A DNA stretch of 64,000 bases from Liolophura sinensis (taxonomy: Eukaryota > Mollusca > Polyplacophora > Chitonida > Chitonidae), in contig NC_088303.1 of the NCBI RefSeq assembly GCF_032854445.1, positions 33,087,265 to 33,151,264 of the forward strand, given 5' to 3'. Shown here in pieces: positions 11,051 to 37,299 of the stretch. Within the stretch, counting starts at the first letter, position 1. Each line of letters opens with the position of its first letter. Under the pieces are notes generated by a model. The model was given only the letters and a program-made list of their open reading frames with translations. It had not been told where the DNA came from and ran no database searches. The translations under genes were made by a program, and so were the position numbers.

Positions 11051-12532
11051 AAAACAATCTGCTAAATTTAACACAAAGTTGTTATCTGAGAGATGCTACA
11101 ATGTATTGTTATTGCAGTAGATTATTCTGTTAAATAGAACACATTTTATAATTCAACATAATGATTCTATTAGTATGTTGTAAGGGTACCACTATGGAAG
11201 AGCAAAGATGAGAAACAGCTGGCTTGTTTTACTCTTAGATCAGCGAAAGGCCCTACACAAGATAAAACAATTCGGGACCAGTAGATCCAGGATCAATCCT
11301 TGATAGAGTCACACCTAAGACTTTAAAAGAGGAAGTTGTAACTTCCTCGATTGGCGTTCAGCATGAAGGGGATAGTGCAACAACTGGTTGACCCGTATCA
11401 GTATGATGGCTCGGGCGGGGCGACTTGCTTGCCTTCACTAAGTCGTCTCAGTGAAGCAGCACTAAATTAAAGAGCGGTGGAAATCCGTCCTGCAACAAGG
11501 AGGCACATTCCACGTACGTGCACCCTAATGATTCCTTCTTCGTCATATGACTGAAAAATTGTTGAGTACGACGTTAAACCCCAAGCACTCGCTCACTCAA
11601 GATCAAACAAGGACGCGCGAAGAAGCTTGAATAAGTTCAGTACATATATTTGAACCAAACAGACAATACCACTGATAATAATGTACAAAACAATACAAAT
11701 AAGTACTAGTGTTTATATATAGTATCTCTTAGCGTCTAAATCCGGATGGAATTTTCAGGTTTCCAAAGGCGAGACAGTCCACGTAAAAAATGTTGAATCC
11801 ACAGTTAAGATGAATTCCTCAATGTGCAATTGATAGTCCGATAAGGGCTTCCCACGTTGGACGGGTTGACTGAAGCATCCGTGATGCCGAGCTGTATGTT
11901 TCCTCGGAAATATACACAGGTAAACTGGAATGAAATGTACATAACAGCACAAAGAGACAATGAGCGATACCAGCTCATGGTTTCCAAAAAATGGCATCTG
12001 GGGAAATACAAGCTCGCAAAGTGCTTTGTACAGAAAATGGAGTACGAATGTCGAACTGCATGAAAGCCGATATTTGCAAACGCAGCAAAATCCTTCACAG
12101 TGACCGACAGTAAATATGCCTGCTCTCAAATGGACTTGAGTAAATAAATGCTCACAAGTAGATGTGAATAAATGACTGCGAACTTCACAACTCCGTCGCT
12201 CACATTTATTGACTAACGTAAAAGAAAATTCTGCATGGTTTGATCTTAAAAAAGTTTACAACACCGATACATATTTCCAGAGTGTACACTCTATTTACAA
12301 TAAAACTAAACTCGTGAACACCGAAGCTTCGAGAACGTTGGACCGAATTACAGGCTATATCGTAAGCAAAAGGTGAAAACGTAGGTCAGACAATGAAGAA
12401 AAAAAAGATAATACAATATAATACAATGTTTAAAGACGAGGTTCGTAACAATGTTGAATATGACTGAATGTTGTGTTAGAATACATTCTAGCATCACTTA
12501 AACAACAGACTTCCGGTTAAATTTAACAGATT
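11051..12532. mobile_element. Terminal-inverted-repeat element, 1.5 kb, with nested SINE
   Basis: The left end (AATCTGCTAAATTTAACA, then GTTATCTGAGAGATGCTACA) matches, inverted, the right end (ACATTCTAGCATCACTTAAA, then GGTTAAATTTAACAGATT). The same terminal sequence bounds the short element at 22643-22911, so this is a longer member of that family. A family-B SINE lies inside it (about 11255-11605). No transposase is recognisable in the interior (11.6-12.4 kb), so it is probably non-autonomous or decayed. Confidence 0.6.
11255..11605 (+). repeat. SINE family B
   Basis: Matches, inverted, the full copy at 28190-28524 along its length: AGATCCAGGATCAATCC near the head, a GAGGAAGTTGTAACTTCC block, GTCTCAGTGAAGCAGCACTA, then TCATATGACTGAAAAATTGT and ACGTTAAACCCCAAGCACTC. 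The extreme tRNA-like head is not well preserved. It sits inside the element at 11051-12532 and so is younger than it. Confidence 0.8.
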
Positions 12533-13069
12533 ATAATTGAAACTCGTATATCTCACTTCCATTTATTTTTTATGACCTGTAGGTTTGCAGGAGTAGGACT
12601 GTAAGCTCTCGTGTACATGCTGAGCTTAAAGACGCCACCTATTGGACACTCCCAATTCCAGTTCTTCACGTTTCTCTGAGTTGCTTGCAGTCGCAAAAAA
12701 CCCAGCCGCAAGGTCGATCTACACCTGCCTGAATTCCCCACTCCTCTGCACCATACATGAAATCATTACCACATATACGCGCAAACGACATTCAAGTTCC
12801 GAGCAAATGCTGGAAATATGTAACCGTACAACGACAAAGTAGTATGTAAGTATATGCCAAACAGACTACTACACAGTATTAGTGGAAACTGATAAAATGC
12901 CCACAAGGACTTAAAAATCTTGTCTCACAATTTGTATAAGTATATATGTATAGGCCTACAATCGTTCACCACTACTTCTTGTTAGACGAGGGCGGCGCTG
13001 ATTAAATTCTTATATGCCGATAGAGGCACCCGTTCTCGATTACAACAACAATGTGTTGAACACCCCAAT

Positions 13070-13240
13070 ATTTATTTATTTATTTATGTATTTATTTGAT
13101 TGTTTTTTGTTTGTTTGTTTGTTGTTTTTTTTTTTACGCCATACTCAGCATGAGCTGGAATTGAACTCACAGGGACTGCATTGGTGAGAGGCTTCTGGGT
13201 CATTGGGTCGCGCTGGTGAGCCAATCTCCTTCCCAATATT
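13070..13240 (-). repeat. SINE family A, internally deleted
   Basis: A TATTTATTT-type tail and ACGCCATACTC are followed directly by AGCATGAGCTGGAATTGAAC and the GCATTGGTGAGAGGC head block. The central body present in other copies is missing. Confidence 0.7.
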
Positions 13241-14209
13241 AAATCTAAAGAGATTTTGAAGGCAGTAAATGAGAGAAAACTACGTAAAAGTTCTAGTGAG
13301 GATGTCATTAGCAATGAACTCGTCAGTTCTCATTAATATATATTGAAGTTCCTGTTTATTCAGTATTATTATAGAGCCCGACATAACTCTACTATGATTC
13401 CAAAACATCCTGGTATACATTTCTTGGTAATGCCCTTGGCAAACTTTGTTTTCACCAAGATTATAACAAGAAGATGATGCAGGCGAAGGCCTACTAGCTG
13501 TAGGCCTATACTGGATGCAATTGTCCTACCTCGGATCATTTACGTGTATTTACGTTGAGAACGGCCAATATTACATGCATGCTTTGTTGACTTTTTTAAA
13601 CCTTTTGGCTTAAGAAATAATTGGATATAGACCTGTAATATTAGACTAGGGTTCCGCTAGACCTATATGTAACATTTAAAATCACTGCACAGAGACAGGC
13701 TAGGCCTATATTTTAAAATGAATCTCCGATATAGGCCAAGGCTTACGCATATCGGTTCAACAAGCCCAATCAATTGCATTATATAGGATATCCTCCCACA
13801 GGCGAAATATCGAACAACTTAGCCTACAAGGAACATGCAGAGTATCGACTGCGGAATAAATTGCTTGTAAATCCCCCCAACATAAGCCATAATGTGCTGC
13901 ATACAACGTCGGCCCCGACAAGACACGCCAAACTTTTTTTGTAACCAAGCAAAGTGACAGGGGAGGTAACTCGTCCATGACGCGCCACAACACGCTTGTG
14001 CGTCGCCAGGGGAAACGTTTGCATTCACAGCGGTGATAAATGAGGCGACTTGACGAAGGTCGTTCACTTTATGAGCTAGAGCTGTGTTGGGACATTTGAC
14101 CTGATTTTCTTTTTAATATACGTTACGCAAAGGACAAACCATCATTTTTTAAAAAAAAGTCTCAGAAGATTCGGCACTGACCTGTTGCACTGAAGTTTTT
14201 GTCTGCACA

Positions 14210-17200
14210 ATGACGACGATCGGGTCTGAGAAGCTCTCCCAGGATCGGCTGTTACCGATGAATATGCCGAGCTATTCCTTTAACTACCCAGGATTCAAAC
14301 GCGTGCAGTTAGCAGCCGTGAAGGAGGGTATCTTTCACCCTAACCTGCCTAGTTTTCGTCGGATGGACATGGATGCGGCTCGACACAAACTTCCTGATGA
14401 ACATTGCCGCACCACAACTACGAACGGACCCGGTAAGCTAGGTTTAGATTTAGCCCTATCAATCTATCTGCCTGTAACCTGGGACAGATTCCACCAGGAC
14501 ATTTCTGACCTATATTAAAATGTAAAGGCTCATTCCAAGACGTAGTCTTTAGAAGTTTGAAATTTTTATGTATTTGCCTTAATATAACATTTGTAAGGTG
14601 GTCCAAATTTTCATTTTAATGACCCTCAAATAAGCTCTAAATTCATATTTTAATAATTTTGAATTTTGACCTGGACCCAAATCAAAAATAGCTTTGTGGA
14701 ATTGGCCCCTGAAACTGAAGGTAGTGTCGTTGATAGTTGTACATGTATAGATACAGCTAGTTAGGTTGTATATACTACATTTTACGCCATTCCCAAGAAT
14801 ACTTCATTTATATTTTAGTTTTAAGTGATATGTTAGTCGGCCTATGTGTACAGTAGATAAGAACGGCTTATATGTAGTCTACCCGTATACATGTACAGTA
14901 GGTGACCAGTATTTGCCCTGTCTGCTTTTCTTCGTGCCCTCGCTATCAATTTAATTGTTACTGTATATTAAAAGTGTGGCACAATTAGGCTTCATATGGA
15001 CAATATGAATAATTTATAGTTCTGATTTGACACCTGTTGCTATTTCCAGGTTCTCTGTTCCTTGTCGAAAACTATCTAGGCTATCTCTCGATAGAGGATA
15101 TCGCCCAAACCATGATAAATTTATAGTGGTGGTGTAAAGCCAAATAGCCAATGCATCGATCCCGGTCAGCCACAGTTTCAAGCTGATGTTTTGAAACTGT
15201 TAAATATACGACTTGTTTATATGAATAATTTGGTAGTTTCGATAATTTTCTTTTTAACCCTACAGGCGATTTCCAGAAGGCTACAAGCACCTTATTTACC
15301 CCGCCATCTAAGAGGCTTTCCAGTTTGGTGAGTAAGCCTTACAATTAATTACGGCTTTATGTGCGTTTTTTTATCTGACCGAATGAAAACAAGCACTCAC
15401 ATCATTTGACCATATGTATTATAAATGCTATATACTGCCAGTAATTTAACGTATATAGACCTGTTCATGTTACCGTTTGTAAAATAACGAAACGTTTAAA
15501 TGGAAACTGAAGCGACAGATCTGAGGGTGATACGGCTGTAATCACGAAGGTCTATTTCGATTTACCTAAGAAAACACGCTCAAAAGATGTTATATAGTTG
15601 TAGCAAGATCACATGATCAATCATTATAGATTATAGTGGTAACTCTATTTATTACGTATGACAAACAAATTGTATTTCCTAAGGTATAAATGCCAGTACC
15701 CATTTTGGCTTATTTAAGCAGTTGTTGCTGTTGTACGACTCCTGAGAGCACGCATTAAATTCCAATCAAATCATTGAAGTAGGCCTATACAAATAATATA
15801 TATTTGTAAGCTTATATATATGTAAGCATGGAATTTTTCCGTATCTTTGTAGGGTATCACAGAAACTGGCAAACAGATACATCGCTATTATACAACTCCG
15901 GACGAACTCAAGTAAGTATAAAATAAAAAGCCTCCTGGAGAGTTATCGGAAATGCATGTAGTCTGAAATATATCCTAAAGAGCAGCCGGTCTCTTTCTTC
16001 GGGCCCTACGTTATTGGGCACTTGGCGGATTCCACTAAATCTAGGCTCATCAGTCAGCTTTAGGTCTGGCCTGAAACCAAGTGCGGTTAACATTTGCAAC
16101 TGTTTAGGTACGAGTCCCAAAGCCGTGATTTAAGCTGTGATATGAACTCAAAACAACCTCAAGTGAGATTTATACCGGCAACCTGTTGATTTTTATACTA
16201 TGTAGTGAACATGTTTCTTGTCATGTTGTGGACTGACTTTGTCTTCGTAAAGATATACCCTTTTTGTTTTATAGTCCCATGCATGAAATTGCTTCATTCA
16301 CGAAAGAAATTCTTCATAGACGAAATTTGTGGCAATTTGCCCGAAAAAATGTTGGAAGACCAGGGTATATTATAGCTTTTTACGGACCTTTCCGTTGACG
16401 TTATAGAGACCAAATTGTTCGCAAATAATCAGAACAGTCGCGTCTTCATCTAGACGTTAGACCAAACAGACGTAAATCAGTCGTCAACCAAAATGGTCGT
16501 TCCGAATCAATAATCGCAAGATCAGGTTTAGAAACAATGTTCAACATAAACCACCAAAGAACTAAGAATTAGGACGGATTCATGCAAAGTGTAGCCGTCA
16601 GTAACGTTGGAAAGATGCAAGAAATGTTCCACGTGAATGAATTAAATTGGTATCCATATTTATAGACTGTTTAAACCATTTTATAGACTGTATGCTATGT
16701 AAGTTGTGTTGATGGCTAATAAAAAACACATGCGTAAATAAGCATGTATAGCCAAATGCCACCAACGTGCATGATGTCAACGGGGAGATATAGTTATTCT
16801 TTGGGATGTATTTGAAGAATATGAATGGGTTTTTGCTCTTTCCTTGGAATGTGTTTGGAGAGTATAGAGGGCTTTGCACTTTTGCCTTGGAATGTGTTTG
16901 GAGAATACGAATTGATTTGTGCCTTTGTCTTGGAATGCGTTCGGGCGTGCATACGTTTTCCAGCATATGACCATGGCTTAAGGTTTCTCTCAGTACTATA
17001 TATACGCGTACTGTTTGAAGAATACCGATGGGTATAGGCCTACTCTAGACCACTGACGTCTAATAAATTGCAATTAACTTCACCGCATTTGTTTGGGGGG
17101 GGGGGGGGGGGGTTTGGGGGGGGGGGGTTGTTTTGTTTTGTTTTGGGTTTTTTTTTGTTACCAACTTTGCTTAAGCCATGATGCCCGGTCGTCGCTGCTC

Positions 17201-18865
17201 TGGTCTTTACTGTCATTGCGGTATGTCTTTAATTATATTATATATACTTTCGCCTAGGAAATGTGTTTGATCTTTAAGGCGTTTCCCAGGTTTTGCGATT
17301 CTCTAAGCATAGATACATTTCTTATTTTAGGAAAACCCGACAAGAGTGGTCAGATTTCCTGAACAAATCCCCAGAGAGATATAACATCAGGCTACCAGAG
17401 TTACCCGACAGTAAAGGTACATCTCACCCCCAAGCCAACCCTGTCTGGGTGTATATGAGGCTAGTCTCGCTAAAGTCTGCAGTCATGCTTTAAAATCCAA
17501 CAAATCTCTTGCATACAATTTACCGTTCAAGTTCAAACAGTTATGACAGATTTTGTCTTGGAATAAGATTTGTTATATGATCCTGATTTTAACTTAAAGG
17601 ATGCAAAAATAAACATTCATGTTGAATTTGAAATTTTGACTCTAGTCAAACCAGGCTTTGTATACGGAATATGCCGAAGATCTAGTATAGGTGCTTCATG
17701 TCCCAGAATTGTAGGTGACCACATCTAAGTAACGGTTGACCCTATTCGGTCAGTGCGCTATAAAGAGGCCCAAGCTTTGTTCCAAACAAATGAAAGACCT
17801 CCACTTTCCAAAATAGGGATGCCAAATTTATTTAGGCCCCAGCCAAGGGTATATAGAGGTTTCTGTGGATGTCCTCAGCGACAATTAAATCACCCCCACT
17901 CTACTCCCAGTTTTATATGGTAACTTCCCAAACCAGAATGGAGTTGATCTTTCTACAGGGTCACTATATCGTCTCCAGCATGTCTGTGTCTTGTGTTGCA
18001 GATTTTCACTTCACTGGTTATGCCGTTAGGTACCTCCGACCCGAGGTGACTAAATCCTGGAAGGTAAGCTGCGGTCTACCCGACCCAGTTGATCAGAAGT
18101 GTATCAGCAGTTAATCCCAATATTAACTTTACTCTTTACTTTAAAATGCAATTAGTTTTGAACAATGTATTGGTATTACCTTTACTCTTTACTGTAAAGT
18201 GCAATTAGTTTTGTACAATGTATTGGGATTGATATGGAGATCTAAGGCTGGCTTAATTGTTAATACACTTTTGAACATGCATGGAGACGACTCTTCTCAT
18301 TCAAGACCATTTGTTCTCCATGAATATAGCGTGCAAAGTCACATGTGCGCAATTGACCTCCACCATAGAAATAAAACATTGTGCAGTATAGCCTTAAACA
18401 ACCATCAAATAAACGAATAAATAATTGAGGTAGTTGCCATACGCAAGTGTGATATGCATGTGTGAAATCTGATCCCACTTTCACAAAATTGTGTAAATCA
18501 GTTTTTCGGAGCTTTTGTCGTAAATCACGTCGGTTTATGGCGCGGTAATCTATTGACAACACCTTGTAGCAAGATTTTTTCGAGAAATATGACGATGGGA
18601 GGTTTGTAAGAGTGCAGTTGTAGGCCTACTCTCGTCTGTTCGTAACTGTGTTTTACCATTATAACTGTTGTATGGGAAAAGGTTAATGACATTTCCTTCA
18701 CGTTTCAGTACACCCTCCGCCAAGAACCAATGTTGAGCCAGTATGACCAGAGGCCCATTCCAGCTAATATCTAGTAAGTTCTAGCTTTTGAAATATGTGA
18801 TTTATTTAGTTAGCTTTGGTTATTTATTTGAGTACTCTTTATAGAGGTGTGATGATTTTAAGATT

Positions 18866-18899
<34 letters not shown>

Positions 18900-19295
18900 C
18901 AATGCACGATTGCCAAAGATTGCCTGTAACTTGTCAAAGACTTCCTGTAGTTGTTTACTTAATTGATTGGTCGTCATAAATATGATTTGTGTATGTATGT
19001 GCGTGGCTTTTCACTGCACGATTGCCACAGAAAGTCCAGCCTTCAAACTCTTTCCTTTATTTACTTGATTCTTCTTCACTAATACTTGAAGGTTTCATGA
19101 TTTGTATGTTAAACTTTGTATTTACTGTATAGCACATAATGTCTCGCTTGTCAAATTAAGTGTTATTTGTTATTTGATTTGCCTTCACAAAGACTTGATG
19201 GTTTTATCATTTTGTGTATTTTTAGTGCACGATACCGGGACAGCCACCCTCAATACAGCAGGAATATTAGTACAGAAGCCTGGCGTAACCCATAG
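14210..19295 (+). CDS. Unrecognised 238-aa protein, possible axonemal (ciliary) protein, eight exons
   Basis: Exons 14210-14432, 15266-15327, 15853-15911, 16275-16364, 17331-17416, 18002-18063, 18709-18773 and 19226-19295 have GT-AG borders and join in phase to 717 coding bases including TAG (19293-19295). The product is basic, Pro/Tyr/Trp/Arg-rich, without signal peptide, membrane segment or known enzyme motif. Short blocks such as YSFNYPGFKRVQ, IHRYYTTPDEL, LHRRNLWQFARKN, TGYAVRYLRPEVTKSW and ARYRDSHPQYSRN look like small microtubule-inner or axonemal proteins that thread along tubulin. An SPMIP8/TEPP-like relative is possible, but this is inference from composition. The 90-base exon 16275-16364 is a phase 2-2 unit that could be skipped without a frame change. 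The start was chosen as the first ATG of the open first exon, with no upstream in-frame alternative. Confidence 0.75.
16803..16945. repeat. Short minisatellite, 43-44-bp unit, three copies
   Basis: Three copies of CTTGGAATGTGTTTGGAGAA followed by a variable Gly/Phe-like stretch. Lies in the intron after exon 16275-16364 of the 238-aa gene. Confidence 0.7.
17094..17127 (+). repeat. G-run, potential G-quadruplex
   Basis: Two long runs of G (about 18 and 12) separated by TTT on the coding strand of the 238-aa gene, about 200 bases before exon 17331-17416. The exact length may be unreliable because long homopolymers assemble poorly. Confidence 0.7.
18117..18235. repeat. Tandem duplication of about 62 bp
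   Basis: Two adjacent copies of TTTACTCTTTACTKTAAARTGC followed by AATTAGTTTTGWACAATGTA. Intron of the 238-aa gene. Confidence 0.8.
18869..18896. repeat. (TA)n microsatellite
   Basis: About fourteen TA units about 100 bases after the donor of exon 18709-18773. Confidence 0.9.
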
Positions 19296-22048
19296 GCAGA
19301 GATTCCACTAATACATCCGAGTACAGGGGTGGGGCTTGGGTATAGGGATAGGGATAATGATGTATATTCAGTCGAATTTAAGGAAGTGTTATAAAGAAAA
19401 GTATCAGTTGATCGAAATCCACCCGAACGTTGTTCAAACGGTAAACCTCTTCGCTCACTTAAAATTTAGCCTGGTGAAAAAAAGACTCTTTCTTTTCGCG
19501 TTTTTTTGTCTTTCACCATTGGTCATAATGAAATTCAGTATTCCACACGATGCCTAATATAAAGCGTGTGGATCGATTTACTGCGAGTGGTAATATTTGT
19601 GTACTCTGCTTTGTATTGATTGTTTCGTTTTTTTACTTTTTATTATTATTTTTTCGTTGATTTAATTTTGGGCAGAAATGTCGAAAATTTCGCGAAGGTA
19701 GTTCATGTTAGCACTCTTATTATGGTTGAAGCAATGTTTGAAAACTTTACCTTCAGAGATTTGCCCTGCTCAAATGTGAAACAACATTAAGCTTAAATGT
19801 AAAGGTATAGGGTAAGCAATTTTTGAAGGGTAAAGCTTAAGTGGAAGGGAGTATAGTATATGTTTATTTATTTTGCCTATTAAGTCTTATTTGTTCTGTA
19901 CATGCAGTGGACGACGTCATAAATGACTTTTTGTTTTGTTTTGTTTTTTTTGTTTTTTGGAGGGTGGGAGGGGGGAAATACAGTATTAAACAGTTCATGA
20001 AAATGACCATTCCAGTATTAAGGTATAGCACAGCTATACTTGTTCGGGTTATGCTATACGAATGTTGTACTTTGCCATTTTCCTTACCAAAACCCTTTAT
20101 ATATATATATATATGCATATACATTTTACACCCTGGCAATAAAATGTTTTCCTTGTATACGTTTATGTGTGTCGTTCTTTTTTATGTTATTTACATATGC
20201 TAGTGCGGCTACTGGGTCCATAGTTACCACATGGGGTAAACTATGACTTGTCCACTTCTTACAGTTTGCCTCTATGACGGTGTTTTCCTTTTTTTATGTT
20301 ATTAACATATACTAGTGCCGTTCCTGTTAAAAATAGTCCATATCTCTCACATTGTGTAAATGGCATATCCACGTGAATTCGTATAGTGCTAACTCCACTG
20401 CTGAAGAACAGAGATTCATCCGTTTTGAGGTTTCAGGAATATAGGTTTTGTTTACATTCCTGGTGTGTGCCCGTTGAACAGATTTTCTTACCAGTTTTTA
20501 TCTGTAAAATGAATATAACTTTTCCCCCTATTTTTGCCGCAACATATCTGGTTGTGAAACAGCAATGAAGTTCCGGACCAGTTCAGCCAGACGAGTCACA
20601 TAGTTGAATATTTGGCCTCCTAACCTTAATCTGCCAGCCGAACTATCAGGAGGTGAGTTCGAACCCAAGTATACCTGCATGAAAAGGGCTGGTGTAAAGG
20701 CATACATACTTCAGTTTGAAGCCTTTATTCCTCTCCTCCAGCGAGAACACCAGTTTCCACTCATAAGCTACTAGCCACCATAAAGTTAGGATGACGTCAG
20801 AACCTGAAGTCGCGTTGCACTGTGGGATTAGAACGTCTGACTAATGTAACTCCTTTTCCGTCAAACATAGTAGTACTTGGCTTTGTAGTCAACGGATTTG
20901 TGAAAATTGTATAATTTACATGTACAAGTCTACATGCTTATGAAGTTACGCCTTGTATGATGCACGAGCAAAATTGGTCGCTATGGAAACTACGTGCAGG
21001 GAAAACCGTGGTCTTTATTTCAGACATGGTCGATAGCTAACACATGATTTGAGCTGACATTTGGATATATTTTGTAGTACACAACACGGGGATATAGCAA
21101 GTCAGAAGACATAGGCTATATTCTATATACGGCCATGCATTCATTTACATATAGTTGAAACCACGTCTTTCAGTATTATCACTATAGGTATATATAGGAA
21201 CAGGGAATGTAAATGGTACAAAACAGAGCCAAATCGCACGGTGGTCACGTGATTTTAGTAGAAAGCTCTCGTCGTATATGTTCATACAATCAGTTCTTAC
21301 TGTAAATCTAGCAAGTAAACACAGCGTAACGAAATACTTACACACGAAAATGGAACACATCTAAATTCTTATAATTATGAAAATTCCCTGAATTCAGAAG
21401 GATCCACATTCTAATGAGCTGAATGGTAAACTAGAAATGTATCGATACATTATAGGCTACGTGTACCGAGGACAGTATCTTATAGAAATGACTGGAATTA
21501 TATAGGACGGTGAATTAAGCATGCGTAATAAAGCCATTACTTGGCACTTTATACTTCGCCGATTATGGCGGCATGTAAACACATTAAATTATCTAAGGCC
21601 CGTTTACAGGGTGTCTTACTTTATTGTAGAACCGTGTAACATCTAGCAATCAACCACGTGTGAAGAGCCATTGGAGTCCATTGATGCGAGTAATAACGAT
21701 GAAGCAAATGACACAGGCATGCACCTTTTAAGCATATGCTTGGACGCAAAAAAAAAAAGACGCAACTTCAAATTTTTAATTTTCTACTATTAAATTAAAC
21801 AATTAGAAACGCATCCACACATACATGTACATGATTTTACGTACACATGCCTGGAGCAGAATCTAAAACTTCAGGCTGTAAATGCGCACGACCGTTTCTG
21901 ATTCAGAAATGAGTATACATATATCCACTGCACGATATGAGACATGATGTTTATATGCACACAGATGTATCCCTGCCCTTAAAAATCGTCGAGTTGCATG
22001 ATTCAAAAACAATAAGTCTATATGTATATACGCTATGTAAACTACACG
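19296..22048. other. Convergent intergenic or 3' UTR region
   Basis: Lies between the 3' ends of the 238-aa gene (+) and the ERp29-domain gene (-), so it should hold both 3' UTRs. AT-rich, with a (TA)n run at about 20098-20114. No open frame here resembles a protein I know. Confidence 0.5.
20138..20143 (+). terminator. Candidate poly(A) signal of the 238-aa gene
   Basis: AATAAA about 840 bases after the stop at 19293-19295, followed by a T/GT-rich element (TTTATGTGTGTCGTTC). A nearer signal is not evident, so this is the best candidate. Confidence 0.35.
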
Positions 22049-35181
<13,133 letters not shown>

Positions 35182-35480
35182 ATTTTGGCACGACGATTAA
35201 AATTTGATGATTTTTTCACCCCCGAATGGATTATTGAGCACTCCGCTCAGATATTGTGGCCAGTTTTTCTTGATTTCCACGGAATATCACTGTGTGTATA
35301 AATACATATATAAAATGGCTTGTCCTATAACGGAATTCTTCTCATGGTACTATAACATCCTATATAATGTCCGCTGCGTCCGCCGGTCTTCTCGTCACTG
35401 AGATATACGTGGAGAGCGTGAGCTCAGAGGGGCCCTGTTGGGGACGGTGGGTGGTAGGTGCCGTACGATAGATCTATGCC
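35182..35480 (-). promoter_or_regulatory. Presumed promoter region of the ERp29-domain gene
   Basis: Sequence immediately upstream of the ATG at 35179-35181 (minus strand). It contains one ACGTGG (35407-35412, plus strand), the core of an XBP1-type unfolded-protein-response element, but no CCAAT-N9-CCACG element. Assigned mainly by position. Confidence 0.3.
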
Positions 35481-36239
35481 CGTCACAAGAACAGCTTCCT
35501 CAGAAGTGTGATATATGCAAAAGTCATTAATCTACAACGCAGAATCGCTGATGTTTTTGTCTACCGTTACCTTATACATTAATTGCATTCATTTAGGGCT
35601 GGCGTTGAAATTTTGCAACAGTATATATACAAGTAGATATATATGAATATGAAGCAAGAAAATCTCGATTATAACATTTACTTTGTACGGGTGGTCCTTA
35701 ACCCTATATGCTAAACCATCTGTTACACGGCTGGAAACCCCCCTTCGGAGACCTCAATAGTCAAAATATCGACGTGTGAGAGGGAGGGCTGATAGCTTCC
35801 TGACGGGCGGGCCACTTAATTCGGGATCAGCTGTTACCCGTGGATTCGATCTGTCACCGATGGGCCTTCTACCGACGCCGTAGAGTGTGTACAGAAGGTA
35901 CAGGTATGACACTGGCATTCTCTCCGCTCGGTCTTAGACACGTGGGATAACCTTGTGTATTTATAACAGTCCTGACAATAAGCATAATGGATGTGAATAT
36001 GCTTTATCCGACATGAGTGAGCTTGAAAATAATGACTTTTCATCAAGTACAGTATACAAAAATGTATATTTATACACAAATGTCTTAGTTATGTTCACTT
36101 AAAGAAAATATGAAAAGTTTGGTTTTTATTTTATAATATGCAGCTTAGGATGTGTGTGGCATGCGGTAGCAATCTGAAGCTTTCCTGTCTAGCTTACATG
36201 CTTAAACGTTCGTCAAACGACCGAATATCAAGTAACGAC

Positions 36240-36605
36240 TGATAGTATATTTATTTATCTATTTATTAATTACATTGCTGTATAACGCCACATGCTGAAG
36301 AACTTTTCGCTTTCACGATGGTGGGCAATTTGTAAGGGTGGAGACCGGAGTGCCACCGTGCGTAAACCAACGACTTATGGCAAGTTACTAACAAACTTTC
36401 CCATACGTGATGTACAGATACGCACATGTATGCACTATTCCATTAGAGGAAAATAAGTAGACTGCACAAACTACCGCAAAAGCTTCGCCCAGTGGTTATT
36501 GTCATCAAGATCTCGCAAGCTGTGAGAGTGAGGGAATCTACAAATTCCCTATGCCAACAGCCAGGTTTGAACCCACACATCGCGTGTCACCACCAGACCA
36601 TACTA
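36240..36605 (-). repeat. tRNA-derived SINE (third family)
   Basis: TATTTATTTATCTATTTATT tail at the low end. On the minus strand near the other end there is a B-box-like GTGGGTTCAAACCTGGCTGT. The head resembles 22440-22612. Confidence 0.55.
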
Positions 36606-37186
36606 CTCCAATGACGACTTTTCGTTATCATTATGAACGACGACAACAACAACAACAACAAAGGACTCTTTAATGTTGAGTAACAAGTTTATTTATATAA
36701 CAATCGCACTGTTCAGTACACATGTACATTGGAAAAGCCCTGTGAGCGTTTCCTCAAACACGGAGAGGAATACAGAGAAATCACTGACCGTTCTACAATA
36801 CTCAACTTTCAAGACAGAACCAAATAATACGATTTACAGAGAAACTTCTTACCAGTAAGCGATAAGACAAAAAGTATGTTCTCAAACTGTGGCCCACCCC
36901 TGGATCTTAGTACTAATTGTTGACAGGGCTCCTTGTTGAATGAATGAACAATTTTACGCCATACTTTACAGCAGTATTACAGATCGGATTGAATTTATAC
37001 CCCATGTTGAATGGTATCAATGCTGCCGACAAACCGTACGTGAAGCAAAACACCGATATACAGCGCCACTACACACCTATACATGAAATAATGGCAGATT
37101 AAAGATTAACTGGCGGACTTCCATTAGCGGTGATCGTACATGTACTTTGCAGATTTTGTGTTTATTACACACAGGACGCCAGTTGT

Positions 37187-37232
37187 TTATTTATTTATTT
37201 GATTTGTGTTTTACGCCCTCCTCAAGAATACG
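37187..37232 (-). repeat. SINE family A, tail fragment
   Basis: TTTATTTATTTGATTTGTGT and TTTTACGCCCTCCTCAAGAA only. Confidence 0.7.
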
Positions 37233-37299
37233 TCTGTTGTTAATATTACAATTATTTTCAGAAAGCTTGGCAAGTACACGTTCTTATGGTGCACAGCTT

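Larger units (their letters stand above)
8490..14100. other. Intergenic region between the cysteine-rich gene and the 238-aa gene
   Basis: No gene could be supported on either strand. Recognisable content: a 43-bp minisatellite (10130-10695), a 1.5-kb terminal-inverted-repeat element with a nested SINE (11051-12532), a deleted family-A SINE (13070-13240) and a G/T tract (9541-9590). The short open frames here match no pattern I know and lack convincing splice context. Confidence 0.5.

Noticed and set aside
35834-36079. Cys-rich minus-strand frame (ERRECQCHTCTFC)
   Set aside because: No acceptor/donor pair in phase with a neighbour, not recognisable as a domain, and in an intergenic stretch.
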